Below are positions 1 through 6,296 of a stretch of 7,001 nt of DNA, one piece after another. Position 1 is the stretch's first letter, and each line of letters starts with the position of its first letter. The notes below the pieces were generated by a model. That model was not told the DNA's origin. It was given only the letters and a program-made list of their open reading frames with translations, and searched no databases. This stretch comes from Peptostreptococcaceae bacterium (GTDB lineage Bacteria > Bacillota_A > Clostridia > Peptostreptococcales > Acidaminobacteraceae), in assembly GCA_013619035.1 (NCBI GenBank), contig JABXKX010000002.1, forward strand, positions 1 through 7,001, written 5' to 3'. Both the position numbers and the translations under genes were made by a program.

Positions 1-3
1 ATA

Positions 4-33
4 GAAAAACACTCCAAATTTGAAGTGTTTTTC
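4..33 (-). terminator. Rho-independent terminator closing the lipoate/redox operon
   Basis: Perfect 10-bp arms, GAAAAACACT at 4-13 and AGTGTTTTTC at 24-33, lie 23 bp past the lplA stop. Read on the minus strand, the hairpin gains a T·G wobble and a C-G pair inside (ACACTTC/GGAGTGT with an AAATTT loop) and ends in a run of five T. On the plus strand the same inner position is an A-C mismatch, so the minus-strand direction is better supported. The A-run/T-run symmetry may still let it act on transcripts arriving from the left. Confidence 0.85.
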
Positions 34-56
34 ATTATACAAACTATTTAAATCAA

Positions 57-1046
57 TTAACTGAACAAATGATGGTTAAAGAATCCTTTTAGATCACTTT
101 TAACATAAGACTCTAGTATTGAATCATCAATTAAGTGATTCAAACTTTCCTGTGATAATTTTTGATTTTCTAATACTTTAATTAAATCATAAAATTTCTC
201 TGATTCTAGAGCATCCGTATACATAGCTAGATCTTCAATTAGACCATCTTTTACATTCATATGAATAGAAAACATTCCCCAGGGGAATTTTTCCTCATAT
301 TGAAAATCAAAAGCTGGACCGTCCCCAAAATTCCATTCATGACTCATATATTTATCCATATAATGATTTAATGGTAAAGTGTCTTGATAAATATACTCTG
401 CTTTAACAGTATGCTGAGTAAAATGTTTTAGTGAATCAACCGAGTGATTGATGACATCATCTATGGTTATTGTTTTATTGATTTCCTTTAAGTTAACAAC
501 ACGTGATTTTACAGAATCGAATCCTTTATTATCTAATTTCTGATGAGAAACTGATAAATAATCACTTATTTTACTCATGTTAGCATCAATTAACAACGTG
601 CCATGATGAAGGTGTCTGTCTTCATCATGAATAAATGCATTGCCAGAAAATTTTCTGCCATTAGCAATTAAATCATTACGGCCATTAAACTCACCTTCAA
701 CATCTAAATTTTTTAGTGCTTTTAAGATTATAGAGAATTGTCTATCAATATCAAAGTAATCAGTTTTAGCAATAAATGCAAAATTAAGATTGCCTAGGTC
801 ATGATACACTGCTCCTCCTCCAGATAATCTCCTTACAGTGATTACATTGTCTGCTTCAAGTTTTGAAAGATTACATTCCTGATAAGGATTTTGATTTCTA
901 CCAATTACAACTGCATTTTCACTCTGCCAGAATAATAGAATACATTCTTCATCTTGTACTGTAGACATAAATGACTCTTCCAAAGATAAGTTTATTCTAG
1001 GATCGGTTATCTTAGAAATATAAACTTTATACTTGATGTTATCCAT
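57..1046 (-). CDS. lplA: Lipoate-protein ligase A
   Basis: This cytoplasmic enzyme activates lipoate with ATP and transfers it to the lysine of a lipoyl domain. At 329 aa it is close to the usual length for two-domain bacterial LplA (about 330-340 aa). The family signature RRLSGGGAVYHD is at residues 72-83 and is followed by GNLNFAF. The GRKFSGNAF stretch at 130-138 carries the expected catalytic lysine, K132. HHGTLL at 147-152 and SRVVNL at 181-186 also match the family. The last ~80 residues fit the C-terminal accessory domain. The ATG overlaps the 3' end of lpd by 8 nt (ATGGATAA), and GAGG lies 8 nt upstream inside lpd, so translation is probably coupled. The obvious local substrate is the lipoyl domain of the preceding gene product. 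Being last in the operon and ending before a terminator, it is probably expressed only with its partners. Whether it uses free lipoate or octanoate cannot be told from sequence. Confidence 0.95.
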   Translation of the reverse strand: MDNIKYKVYISKITDPRINLSLEESFMSTVQDEECILLFWQSENAVVIGRNQNPYQECNLSKLEADNVITVRRLSGGGAVYHDLGNLNFAFIAKTDYFDIDRQFSIILKALKNLDVEGEFNGRNDLIANGRKFSGNAFIHDEDRHLHHGTLLIDANMSKISDYLSVSHQKLDNKGFDSVKSRVVNLKEINKTITIDDVINHSVDSLKHFTQHTVKAEYIYQDTLPLNHYMDKYMSHEWNFGDGPAFDFQYEEKFPWGMFSIHMNVKDGLIEDLAMYTDALESEKFYDLIKVLENQKLSQESLNHLIDDSILESYVKSDLKGFFNHHLFS

Positions 1047-2733
1047 TGTGGATACCTCGTCCTTCTAAACCAAGTAGTGCCTCATGAATAGATTCAGCAG
1101 CAGTTGGATGAGCATAAATAACATGAGTAACATCTTCTTTACTCAACTTCTGTTGTATCAGATTTACTAGTGTTGCAATCATATCAGTTCCATGTCCACC
1201 AACTATTGATGCACCAATGATATAATCATTTTCATTATCATAAATAACCTTCACAAATCCTTCAGTTTCATTCATTGCAACGGACTTACCATTCGCAGCC
1301 ATGAAGAATTTACTAACAGTAATATCCAAACCTTTTTCATTAGCCTCTCGCTCAGTTACACCAACATGTCCAATTTCTGGTGTTGTGAAGATAGCACTTG
1401 GGATAACATCATATGACATTTTTGAATCCATACCAGCAATCACTTCAGACGCGACCATACCTTGATGTGATGCAACATGTGCAAGTTGAATGATATTCGT
1501 CACATCACCAATAGCATAAATATGGTCTTTGTTTGTTTTCATTTGCTCATTGACAGAAATACCATTCTTCTTTGAATTTAATGAAACACCTAAAATATCT
1601 AAGTCAATAGAACTCAAACGTGGTTTTCTACCTACAGCCATCATAACTTTTTCACTACTTAGATAATATGTTTTTTCACCAATCATATAAGTGGTGATCA
1701 TTTCATTATTTTGTGTTTCATGGATACCAGATGCACATGCTCCAGAATGAATTTGAATGCCTTTTTCTTCAGCAGAAGTTTTAATCACATCAACAACATC
1801 TTGGTCTAATAAAGCCAAAATTTCTGGCATATACTCAATCACATGTACTTCAGAACCCAATGCATTGAATATAAATGCAAATTCCATACCGATAACACCA
1901 CCACCAATAATAGTAATTGATTTTGGAATATTGGTGATTTCAAGAGCATCTTTACTGGTCATCACACTCTTTAGATCATGACCATCAATCGGAATAAAAC
2001 TCGGTTCAGATCCAGTAGCAATAATCAAATCTTCAAATGTGATTTCTGCATCTATTTTTTTATTTTTAACGCCGATAACGGTTTCTGATTTAGTTTCAGC
2101 ATGGCCTCGAATAACTTCAATATCATTCGCTTCCATCAGATGTTCTATACCACCGACTAAGTTATTCACTACTTCTGATTTTCTTGTCATCAACTTAGTC
2201 ATATCGATATTAACACCCTCTACATCAAATCCAAATAGCGAGCCTTCTTTTATATGATTCAGTACTTTTGTACTATGAGCCAATGCCTTTGTTGGAATAC
2301 AACCATAGTTTAAACAAGTACCACCTAATTTATCTTCTTCAATTAAAACAACTTTTTTACCAAGCTGAGCACTTCTTATAGCCGCAACATAACCACCGGG
2401 ACCACCACCAATAATCAAAACTTCTGCATGTATTTCTTTTTTTATTGGTTTAGAAATACCAAAACTATACCCTGTACTTTTCTTTTCAACTTGTTTTTCA
2501 CCATCAATTGATCCAATTTCTTGATCTAAAACAACAACATCGCCTGCATTGATTGTTAAAGCAGTCACAATACCATCGTACTTTGACTTGTATTTTAGAC
2601 TACCTTTACCACTCTCTATTGTAAATAGTATATCTCCAGCCTGTACTGAATCACCTACAACTACATTTGTTTTACCTATTTTCCCATCTTTATCATGACC
2701 ATTTAACTTTTCAATAACTAATGTGTTTTTCAT
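1039..2733 (-). CDS. lpdA: Dihydrolipoyl dehydrogenase with N-terminal lipoyl domain
   Basis: This FAD flavoenzyme (EC 1.8.1.4) passes electrons between dihydrolipoyl groups and NAD(H). The 564-aa protein has a lipoyl domain at about residues 1-78, a linker to about 100, then the usual ~465-aa Lpd body. In the lipoyl domain the modified lysine is predicted at K43, within ESGKGSL; most families have DKA there, so the flanking residues differ. The FAD-binding GxGxxG is G109-G114. The redox-active disulfide is C140/C145 in GGTCLNYGCIPTK. The NAD-binding glycine motif is in ITIIGGGVIGMEF. The C-terminal dyad is H542/E547 in AHPTAAE. The ATG at 2733 was chosen over an in-frame TTG at 2748 because AAAGGAG (2739-2745) sits 5 nt before this ATG and would fall inside the longer reading frame. 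Such fusions are known from Firmicutes and Mollicutes pyruvate dehydrogenase operons. Here the neighbours are an AhpD-like gene and lplA, with no E1 or E2, which suggests a stand-alone redox role. Confidence 0.95.
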   Translation of the reverse strand: MKNTLVIEKLNGHDKDGKIGKTNVVVGDSVQAGDILFTIESGKGSLKYKSKYDGIVTALTINAGDVVVLDQEIGSIDGEKQVEKKSTGYSFGISKPIKKEIHAEVLIIGGGPGGYVAAIRSAQLGKKVVLIEEDKLGGTCLNYGCIPTKALAHSTKVLNHIKEGSLFGFDVEGVNIDMTKLMTRKSEVVNNLVGGIEHLMEANDIEVIRGHAETKSETVIGVKNKKIDAEITFEDLIIATGSEPSFIPIDGHDLKSVMTSKDALEITNIPKSITIIGGGVIGMEFAFIFNALGSEVHVIEYMPEILALLDQDVVDVIKTSAEEKGIQIHSGACASGIHETQNNEMITTYMIGEKTYYLSSEKVMMAVGRKPRLSSIDLDILGVSLNSKKNGISVNEQMKTNKDHIYAIGDVTNIIQLAHVASHQGMVASEVIAGMDSKMSYDVIPSAIFTTPEIGHVGVTEREANEKGLDITVSKFFMAANGKSVAMNETEGFVKVIYDNENDYIIGASIVGGHGTDMIATLVNLIQQKLSKEDVTHVIYAHPTAAESIHEALLGLEGRGIHNG

Positions 2734-2755
2734 GATAGCTCCTTTCAATTGAAAA

Positions 2756-2775
2756 TGGGAGAATTACTTCTCCCA
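2756..2775 (-). other. Intercistronic hairpin between the AhpD-like gene and lpd
   Basis: A perfect 8-bp stem, TGGGAGAA (2756-2763) with TTCTCCCA (2768-2775), has a 4-nt loop. It lies 8 nt after the AhpD-like stop codon and ends about 10 nt before the lpd ribosome binding site. In the minus-strand transcript it is followed by ATTTTC, a short and imperfect U-run. It could be a leaky terminator that lowers lpd/lplA expression, or a processing or stability element at the 3' end of the first cistron. No separate promoter for lpd is evident in the 50-bp gap, so some readthrough is expected. Confidence 0.6.
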
Positions 2776-2783
2776 ATCCAAAC

Positions 2784-3137
2784 TTATTTAAAATCATTCT
2801 CAAATTCATTGATACATGCTTGTAATAAAGTCACAGTATAAGCCATTGATGGGCCACCACCGAATGCTACTGAAACCATTGCAGCTTCAAGAATCTCTTC
2901 TTTACTTGCACCTGCTTCAAAAGCCTTGTAACAATGATACACGATACAATATTCACAACGGCTGTAACAGCCTATTGCAACACTGATCAACTCTTTTGAT
3001 TTTAAATCTAATGCCTTAGGTTCATATGAAGCACCTAGTAAACCCATGAATGCTTCCACGTGTTCTGGATTAGTGCCTGCTAGTCCTTCTAAACCACCTA
3101 CAAAATCATTTAACATTTCTCTAACATCATATTTCAT
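2784..3137 (-). CDS. AhpD-like carboxymuconolactone decarboxylase family protein
   Basis: This small all-helical cytoplasmic protein of 117 aa is the usual size for single-domain members of the family. It has the complete AhpD catalytic pattern E-x11-C-x2-C-x3-H: E49, C61, C64 and H68 (CEYCIVYH), followed by the family-typical AFEAGASKEEILEA segment. Additional cysteines at 57, 69 and 108 are not part of the motif. In mycobacteria AhpD is a thiol peroxidase and adaptor that takes electrons from a lipoylated protein reduced by Lpd and feeds AhpC. An Lpd carrying its own lipoyl domain directly downstream makes a similar electron route plausible here, though the substrate is not identified. The start is the ATG at 3137, with AGGAGGT at 3143-3149 ideally spaced. 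A longer frame from 3203 would run through the promoter and is rejected. It is first in an operon with lpd and lplA, behind a promoter with MarR-like operator sequences. Confidence 0.88.
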   Translation of the reverse strand: MKYDVREMLNDFVGGLEGLAGTNPEHVEAFMGLLGASYEPKALDLKSKELISVAIGCYSRCEYCIVYHCYKAFEAGASKEEILEAAMVSVAFGGGPSMAYTVTLLQACINEFENDFK

Positions 3138-3154
3138 AATAAACCTCCTAATAT

Positions 3155-3187
3155 TGTTTGCCTGAACAATGTTAAGTATAGCAAACA
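3155..3187 (-). promoter_or_regulatory. Nested inverted repeats, candidate MarR operator of the AhpD operon
   Basis: Two dyads are nested around the -10 box and start of transcription. The outer pair is TGTTTGC (3187-3181) and GCAAACA (3161-3155), perfect over 7 bp and separated by 19 bp. The inner one is AACATTGTT (3173-3165), a palindrome around one base. A direct copy of AACAATAT occurs at 3194-3187 and again at 3158-3151. Repressor binding here would block polymerase. MarR proteins usually bind AT-rich imperfect palindromes of this kind. The assignment to the adjacent regulator is inferred. Confidence 0.55.
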
Positions 3188-3203
3188 TATTGTTAAAAAA
3201 CAA
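3175..3203 (-). promoter_or_regulatory. Sigma-A type promoter of the AhpD-lpd-lplA operon
   Basis: TTGTTT (-35, 3203-3198) and TATACT (-10, 3180-3175) are separated by exactly 17 bp. Transcription would start near 3168, about 30 nt before the ATG at 3137 and with the AGGAGGT ribosome binding site in the short leader. A terminator-like hairpin just upstream, at the end of the MarR gene, fits a separate start here. Confidence 0.7.
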
Positions 3204-3214
3204 ACACTATTTTC

Positions 3215-3247
3215 AAAAAAATAAAAAAGAATAGAATTATCTATTCT
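3215..3247 (-). terminator. Probable terminator at the end of the MarR gene
   Basis: Arms AGAATAG (3247-3241 on the minus strand) and CTATTCT (3234-3228) form a 7-bp stem with a 6-nt AT loop that takes in the MarR TAG stop codon. A long T-rich tail follows (TTTTT, A, then seven T). The stem has few G-C pairs, so termination may be partial, letting some MarR transcripts run on into the AhpD operon. Confidence 0.6.
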
Positions 3248-3621
3248 AAAATATTGCTCAACATTGCTTTTAAAACATTTTCAAAGGTTTCTAAATCTTT
3301 TTCTGGTATATTTTTAATCAATTGATTGTTAAATTCCTGCCCTAGAGGTAATAAAATATCAAATCGACGTTGTCCCTCATCAGATAACGATAATGTAATA
3401 ACGCGACGATCTTCCGTACTTCGTGTTCTTGTCACGATACCATCTCTTTCAAGTCGATCAATCAAACGACCAATACTAGAATCTTTAACACACATTAAAT
3501 TTGACAACTCTCGTTGAGATATATTTTCAAATTCATTGATATAGTACATGGAAACCCACTGAATCCTAGTGATACCACTACCTTCAAGCTTTCGACCGAA
3601 AGCTTCTGAGAATTGTTTCAT
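3241..3621 (-). CDS. MarR-family transcriptional regulator (N-terminally interrupted)
   Basis: This is a winged-helix DNA-binding regulator, 126 aa from the first ATG after an in-frame stop. The core is typical. ITRIQWVSMYYI (17-28) leads into the helix-turn-helix ISQRELSNLMCVKDSSIGRLIDRLERDGIV (34-63). The wing TRTRSTEDRRVITLSLSDEGQ (64-84) contains the DRR signature, and a C-terminal dimerisation helix follows. The only cysteine, C44, sits just before the recognition helix, not in the N-terminal helix where OhrR has its sensor. MarR proteins are usually about 140-150 aa and begin with a dimerisation helix. Most of that helix would be supplied by upstream in-frame codons from an ATG at 3669, giving 142 codons, but codon 8 of that frame is TGA. 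The ATG at 3621 has only a weak GAGAG upstream. The protein may be made from this start at low level, or the gene may be damaged. It probably regulates itself and the AhpD operon. Confidence 0.8.
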   Translation of the reverse strand: MKQFSEAFGRKLEGSGITRIQWVSMYYINEFENISQRELSNLMCVKDSSIGRLIDRLERDGIVTRTRSTEDRRVITLSLSDEGQRRFDILLPLGQEFNNQLIKNIPEKDLETFENVLKAMLSNILE

Positions 3622-3645
3622 ATAACTCTCAGTTACATAACTAGT

Positions 3646-3669
3646 TCATCGTCTTAAGTTAAAACTCAT
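3646..3669 (-). other. Upstream in-frame start of the MarR gene ending in TGA at codon 8
   Basis: The ATG at 3669 has the strong ribosome binding site GGGAG (3679-3675) 5 nt upstream and follows a near-consensus promoter. It encodes MSFNLRR and then TGA (3648-3646). The reading frame beyond, TSYVTESY, runs straight into the MarR ATG at 3621 with no frame change. Read through, the product would be 142 residues, the normal MarR size. It is therefore either the true start of MarR hit by a nonsense change (or a sequencing error), or a 7-codon leader peptide with reinitiation downstream. I favour the first. Confidence 0.65.
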
Positions 3670-3681
3670 GATTGCTCCCTT

Positions 3682-3701
3682 CCTCTACAATATGTAGTAT
3701 A
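3682..3701 (-). promoter_or_regulatory. Candidate MarR autoregulatory operator
   Basis: CTACA-TAT-TGTAG (3697-3685) is a perfect 5-bp dyad overlapping the last bases of the -10 box and the probable start of transcription. The block TATACTACATATTGTAGAGG here matches TATACTTAACATTGTTCAGG at 3180-3161, before the AhpD gene, at 15 of 20 positions and in the same register to the -10 box. A shared site at both promoters is the expected layout for an autoregulated MarR repressor controlling its neighbour. Confidence 0.55.
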
Positions 3702-3724
3702 TGGGAATTCATAAAAAATATCAA
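3696..3724 (-). promoter_or_regulatory. Near-consensus sigma-A promoter of the MarR gene
   Basis: TTGATA (-35, 3724-3719) and TATACT (-10, 3701-3696) are 17 bp apart, each one or two bases from consensus. Predicted transcription starts near 3689, about 20 nt before the ATG at 3669. That spacing also argues that 3669, not 3621, was the original start codon. Confidence 0.75.
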
Positions 3725-3790
3725 GAAGCAAAGCATCTATTTGAGTACGGACCAAAGTTGACTCATCTGAAAAATTAAATATGCTGACTT

Positions 3791-3815
3791 AAGAATATTT
3801 TACTGAAAATATCTT
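3791..3815 (-). terminator. Weak AT-rich hairpin after the DHHW gene
   Basis: On the minus strand AAGATATTTT (3815-3806) pairs with AAAATATTCTT (3801-3791), with a single bulged base and a CAGT loop, right at the stop codon of the DHHW gene. The stem has only two G-C pairs and no immediate T-run follows; the nearest T-run is near 3776. It may be a weak transcript end for the surface-polymer operon. No better terminator is visible between this gene and the MarR promoter. Confidence 0.3.
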
Positions 3816-4888
3816 TATTTCAACATCATGCTATTGTTAACAACAAGTGTACTGTATAAAAAAAGTACGTCTTGATCACCAAAATCAATAAATTCATCAA
3901 GGTACTCAAAAGCAACATATCTGGTATCTACCAATGTTATTTTCTCATAAGATCCAATAAGAAGTGGTGTGATACTGCTACCAAATGAGTCTCTAAAGAG
4001 GATTAATTCTTTCGTTGTATCAGCGTTCGGATTGTATATTTCTATTAACGGTGAAGCTCCTGATAAAAATACGTCATAAGCATCCATACCGTCTAAACTT
4101 TTTACATCGTAAAGCTCTGTAGCATCTGACTTTTCATAATTCTTAATGATTAAGTCTGAAAAGTTCGGATGAGATAAATAAACAAGTTCATCTGACTCTA
4201 CTTTAAATCCTGATTGTGATGCATAAGCACCCCAAAATGCAGGGAAGCTATTTATTATATAATCCTTCATTTGATACTTTCTATCAAACGCCATTTCCTT
4301 TGATAGGATTTCAATCACTTCGTTTAAATTTTCCTGACGCCAATGAGGATCAGTTTTATAATAATCGTTTAAAGATAACGCCTGAAGAATATCAATATAT
4401 TCAAGATCTAGAGTCTTAATCTCAGCAATCATATCATCGTAATCAATTTTTAGGTACTCCTCTTCTAAAAAGTAATTTTTATCTGGAATAAGACTGATAT
4501 AAACTTGATTATCCTTTAAGTACAAGTCATTAATCCTATCTATATAATCCACAAAATGTTTTGCCATTTCAGGTTTATAGGGATATTCTAATTTAAAAAT
4601 ATGATCTTCTTTTACGAATAAATCATTTACATCTTTTTTATTCAAAATACTCAATTCGAACCATGACTTCAACTGTCTAAAGTTATCTCTGAAAACCATT
4701 TGATCCAGTAAATAAGGTTCCAATTCCTTCATAAATTCACCACTCATAAGGGTATTAAAATTCATTTCAGGAAACTCTTTTAATGTTCTTCTTTCACTAA
4801 ATGAGATGCCGGAATCTGCTATGATAATATTCAAGAATAAAATGCTACAAATAAATATTAGAAATACGATTGTTGTTATTTTTTTCAT
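3815..4888 (-). CDS. DHHW/AlgX-like SGNH-fold protein, probable extracellular O-acetylation partner
   Basis: The 357-aa protein has one N-terminal hydrophobic segment (about residues 5-24, after MKK). It is either a signal anchor or a signal peptide, and the rest lies outside the membrane. The remainder fits the DHHW family (related to AlgJ/AlgX): an ERRTLKEFP motif at 32-40, and EFMKELEPYLLDQMVFRDNFRQLK (51-74), the usual opening of this family. DPHW (180-183) supplies the Asp/His pair, and ELILFRDSFGSS (294-305) has candidate nucleophile S301. The signature is DPHW, not DHHW; D180 and H182, the positions matching AlgX Asp/His, are kept. AlgX and AlgJ are SGNH-type acetyl-handling proteins that work with an MBOAT protein on an exopolysaccharide. 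The ATG follows the MBOAT stop with no gap, so the two are probably translationally coupled. The polymer modified here is unknown. Confidence 0.82.
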   Translation of the reverse strand: MKKITTIVFLIFICSILFLNIIIADSGISFSERRTLKEFPEMNFNTLMSGEFMKELEPYLLDQMVFRDNFRQLKSWFELSILNKKDVNDLFVKEDHIFKLEYPYKPEMAKHFVDYIDRINDLYLKDNQVYISLIPDKNYFLEEEYLKIDYDDMIAEIKTLDLEYIDILQALSLNDYYKTDPHWRQENLNEVIEILSKEMAFDRKYQMKDYIINSFPAFWGAYASQSGFKVESDELVYLSHPNFSDLIIKNYEKSDATELYDVKSLDGMDAYDVFLSGASPLIEIYNPNADTTKELILFRDSFGSSITPLLIGSYEKITLVDTRYVAFEYLDEFIDFGDQDVLFLYSTLVVNNSMMLK

Positions 4889-6289
4889 TTAAAACCTAAA
4901 ATACAAGAATGGATTAAACGATGAATCCACTAAGTATCCTGTAATAATCAGTAATAAGCCTATATAAACAAATGGTTCTAAACCATTCATGAGTTTATGG
5001 ATCAAATAATGGTTTTTCAGTTTAGTGATAAAATTCTTTAAAAGTGGCGTTGCACCAACAATACCAAGGATAAAGATCATACTATAACTTTTCAGATAAT
5101 AAATAGTCTCTTTTGTACTCACTGGTATATCCATAAGACCAAACATACTTTTGAAATGTTTGCTTACTTCTATCAACGAATCATTTCTAAATATCACAAA
5201 TGCCAATACAGTAAAAATAACGACATAAACATGACTGATAATTCTAGATTTATTTAAATACTTCATCAGTACAAATTTTTCAATAATCAACACCGCACCA
5301 TATAACATGCCCCATAGAATAAAGTTCCAACTTGCGCCATGCCAGAATCCGGTTAAAAACCATACGATCAGTATATTTCTGAACCATTTGATTGTGCTTA
5401 CTCTATTACCACCCAGTGGTATATAAACATAATCTCTAAACCAATTGCCAAGTGAAATATGCCATCTTCTCCAAAATTCACTGATACTTTTTGATATATA
5501 TGGATAGTTAAAGTTTTCTAAAAAGTGAAAACCAAAAATTCTTCCAAGTCCAATCGCCATATCACTGTATCCAGAAAAATCATAATAGATTTGAAGTGCA
5601 TACGCTACAGCTGATATCCAATAGAATAACACCGATACTTCTTTTGTGAAGTAAATCATTTCAGCTAATTCCCCTAGGGAATTGGCAATTAAAACTTTTT
5701 TAGATAAACCGATTACAAAACGACTGATACCATAACTGAAGTTATCAAAACTATGTTCTCTAGTCTTAAGTTCTTCAGCAATTGTCTTATACCGAACAAT
5801 TGGGCCTGCTATCAATTGAGGAAACAGCGCAACATAAGTACCTAAGCCAATGATACTGTCTTGAACATCAGCTTCATTTCTATAAACATCTATGGTATAA
5901 CTCATGGTTTGAAATGTAAAAAAACTGATGCCAATCGGTAATTCTAAATGTAAAAGTGTTATATTAGCATTAAATAAAGCGTTGATATTTATTATCATAA
6001 AATCTGAATATTTAAAGAAAACCAACATAGTCAGATTTATGATAATAGATGAGATCAAAGCTTTTTTTGCTTTCTTTGTTCCTCGATGTTTTACAATTAT
6101 TTTACTATGTGTATAGTCTACCAATGTAGAAATAATAAGTAGCACTGTATACTTAGGTTCTCCAGCAAAGTAGAATGCTAAGCTCCCAAGTAAAAGCGTT
6201 AAATTCTTATATTTTCTAGGTGTTACAAAGTACCCAATCAACATGATTGGTAAGAAAAAGTATATAAAGCTAATACTTGAGAATAACAA
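4889..6289 (-). CDS. MBOAT-family membrane O-acyltransferase (AlgI/DltB-like)
   Basis: This polytopic membrane protein of 466 aa is the usual length for AlgI/PatA-type MBOAT proteins. These pass acetyl groups from a cytoplasmic donor across the membrane for O-acetylation of surface polymers. It begins MLFSSISFIYFFLPI, the standard opening of the family. Conserved blocks follow: LPIGISFFTFQTMSYTIDVYR (117-137), FPQLIAGPIVRY (156-167), YYDFSGYSDMAIGLG (235-249), FWRRWHISLGNWFRDYVYIPLGG (272-294) and FLTGFWHGASWNFILWG (311-327). Candidate catalytic histidine H317 is in GFWHGAS, and H277 is the second conserved histidine. The start is TTG at 6289, supported by AAAGGA (6302-6297) 7 nt upstream and by the family alignment. 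It sits 13 nt after the lipoprotein gene and touches the DHHW gene. DltB is less likely than AlgI/PatA because no other dlt gene is present and a DHHW partner follows. Confidence 0.93.
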   Translation of the reverse strand: MLFSSISFIYFFLPIMLIGYFVTPRKYKNLTLLLGSLAFYFAGEPKYTVLLIISTLVDYTHSKIIVKHRGTKKAKKALISSIIINLTMLVFFKYSDFMIININALFNANITLLHLELPIGISFFTFQTMSYTIDVYRNEADVQDSIIGLGTYVALFPQLIAGPIVRYKTIAEELKTREHSFDNFSYGISRFVIGLSKKVLIANSLGELAEMIYFTKEVSVLFYWISAVAYALQIYYDFSGYSDMAIGLGRIFGFHFLENFNYPYISKSISEFWRRWHISLGNWFRDYVYIPLGGNRVSTIKWFRNILIVWFLTGFWHGASWNFILWGMLYGAVLIIEKFVLMKYLNKSRIISHVYVVIFTVLAFVIFRNDSLIEVSKHFKSMFGLMDIPVSTKETIYYLKSYSMIFILGIVGATPLLKNFITKLKNHYLIHKLMNGLEPFVYIGLLLIITGYLVDSSFNPFLYFRF

Positions 6290-6296
6290 TGCTACG

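Noticed and set aside
1757..2257. Plus-strand open frames within lpd, and others at 3326-3517, 4216-4419 and 5928-6116
   Set aside because: They lie opposite well-supported genes, have no ribosome binding sites or recognisable domains, and look like antisense shadows.
1039..2733. Pyruvate dehydrogenase operon
   Set aside because: Lpd fused to a lipoyl domain is typical of PDH operons, but E1 alpha, E1 beta and E2 are absent. The operon is bounded by a promoter before the AhpD-like gene and a terminator after lplA.
2734..2748. TTG at 2748 as the lpd start
   Set aside because: It would put the AAAGGAG ribosome binding site inside the coding region and has no good site of its own; ATG 2733 is ideally spaced.
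3138..3203. N-terminal extension of the AhpD-like protein from 3203
   Set aside because: The extension spans the -10 box, operator and ribosome binding site, and adds no family sequence.
3241..3621. OhrR-type peroxide-sensing MarR
   Set aside because: OhrR senses peroxide through a cysteine in its N-terminal helix. The only cysteine here is in the helix-turn-helix, and the N-terminal part carries none even when the interrupted upstream codons are included.
3646..3648. TGA read as tryptophan (Mycoplasma code 4)
   Set aside because: All Trp codons in the intact genes are TGG, and every gene is open under the standard code. An AT-rich code-4 genome would have many internal TGA codons.
3725..3790. 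Short GAGT/ACTC repeats as a riboswitch or T-box leader
   Set aside because: The region lies upstream of the MarR -35 box, the arms are only 4-5 bp with a long loop, and no known leader motif is present.
4889..6289. DltB of a D-alanylation operon
   Set aside because: No dltA, dltC or dltD-type gene is adjacent; the partner is a DHHW protein and the sequence blocks fit AlgI/PatA-type proteins.
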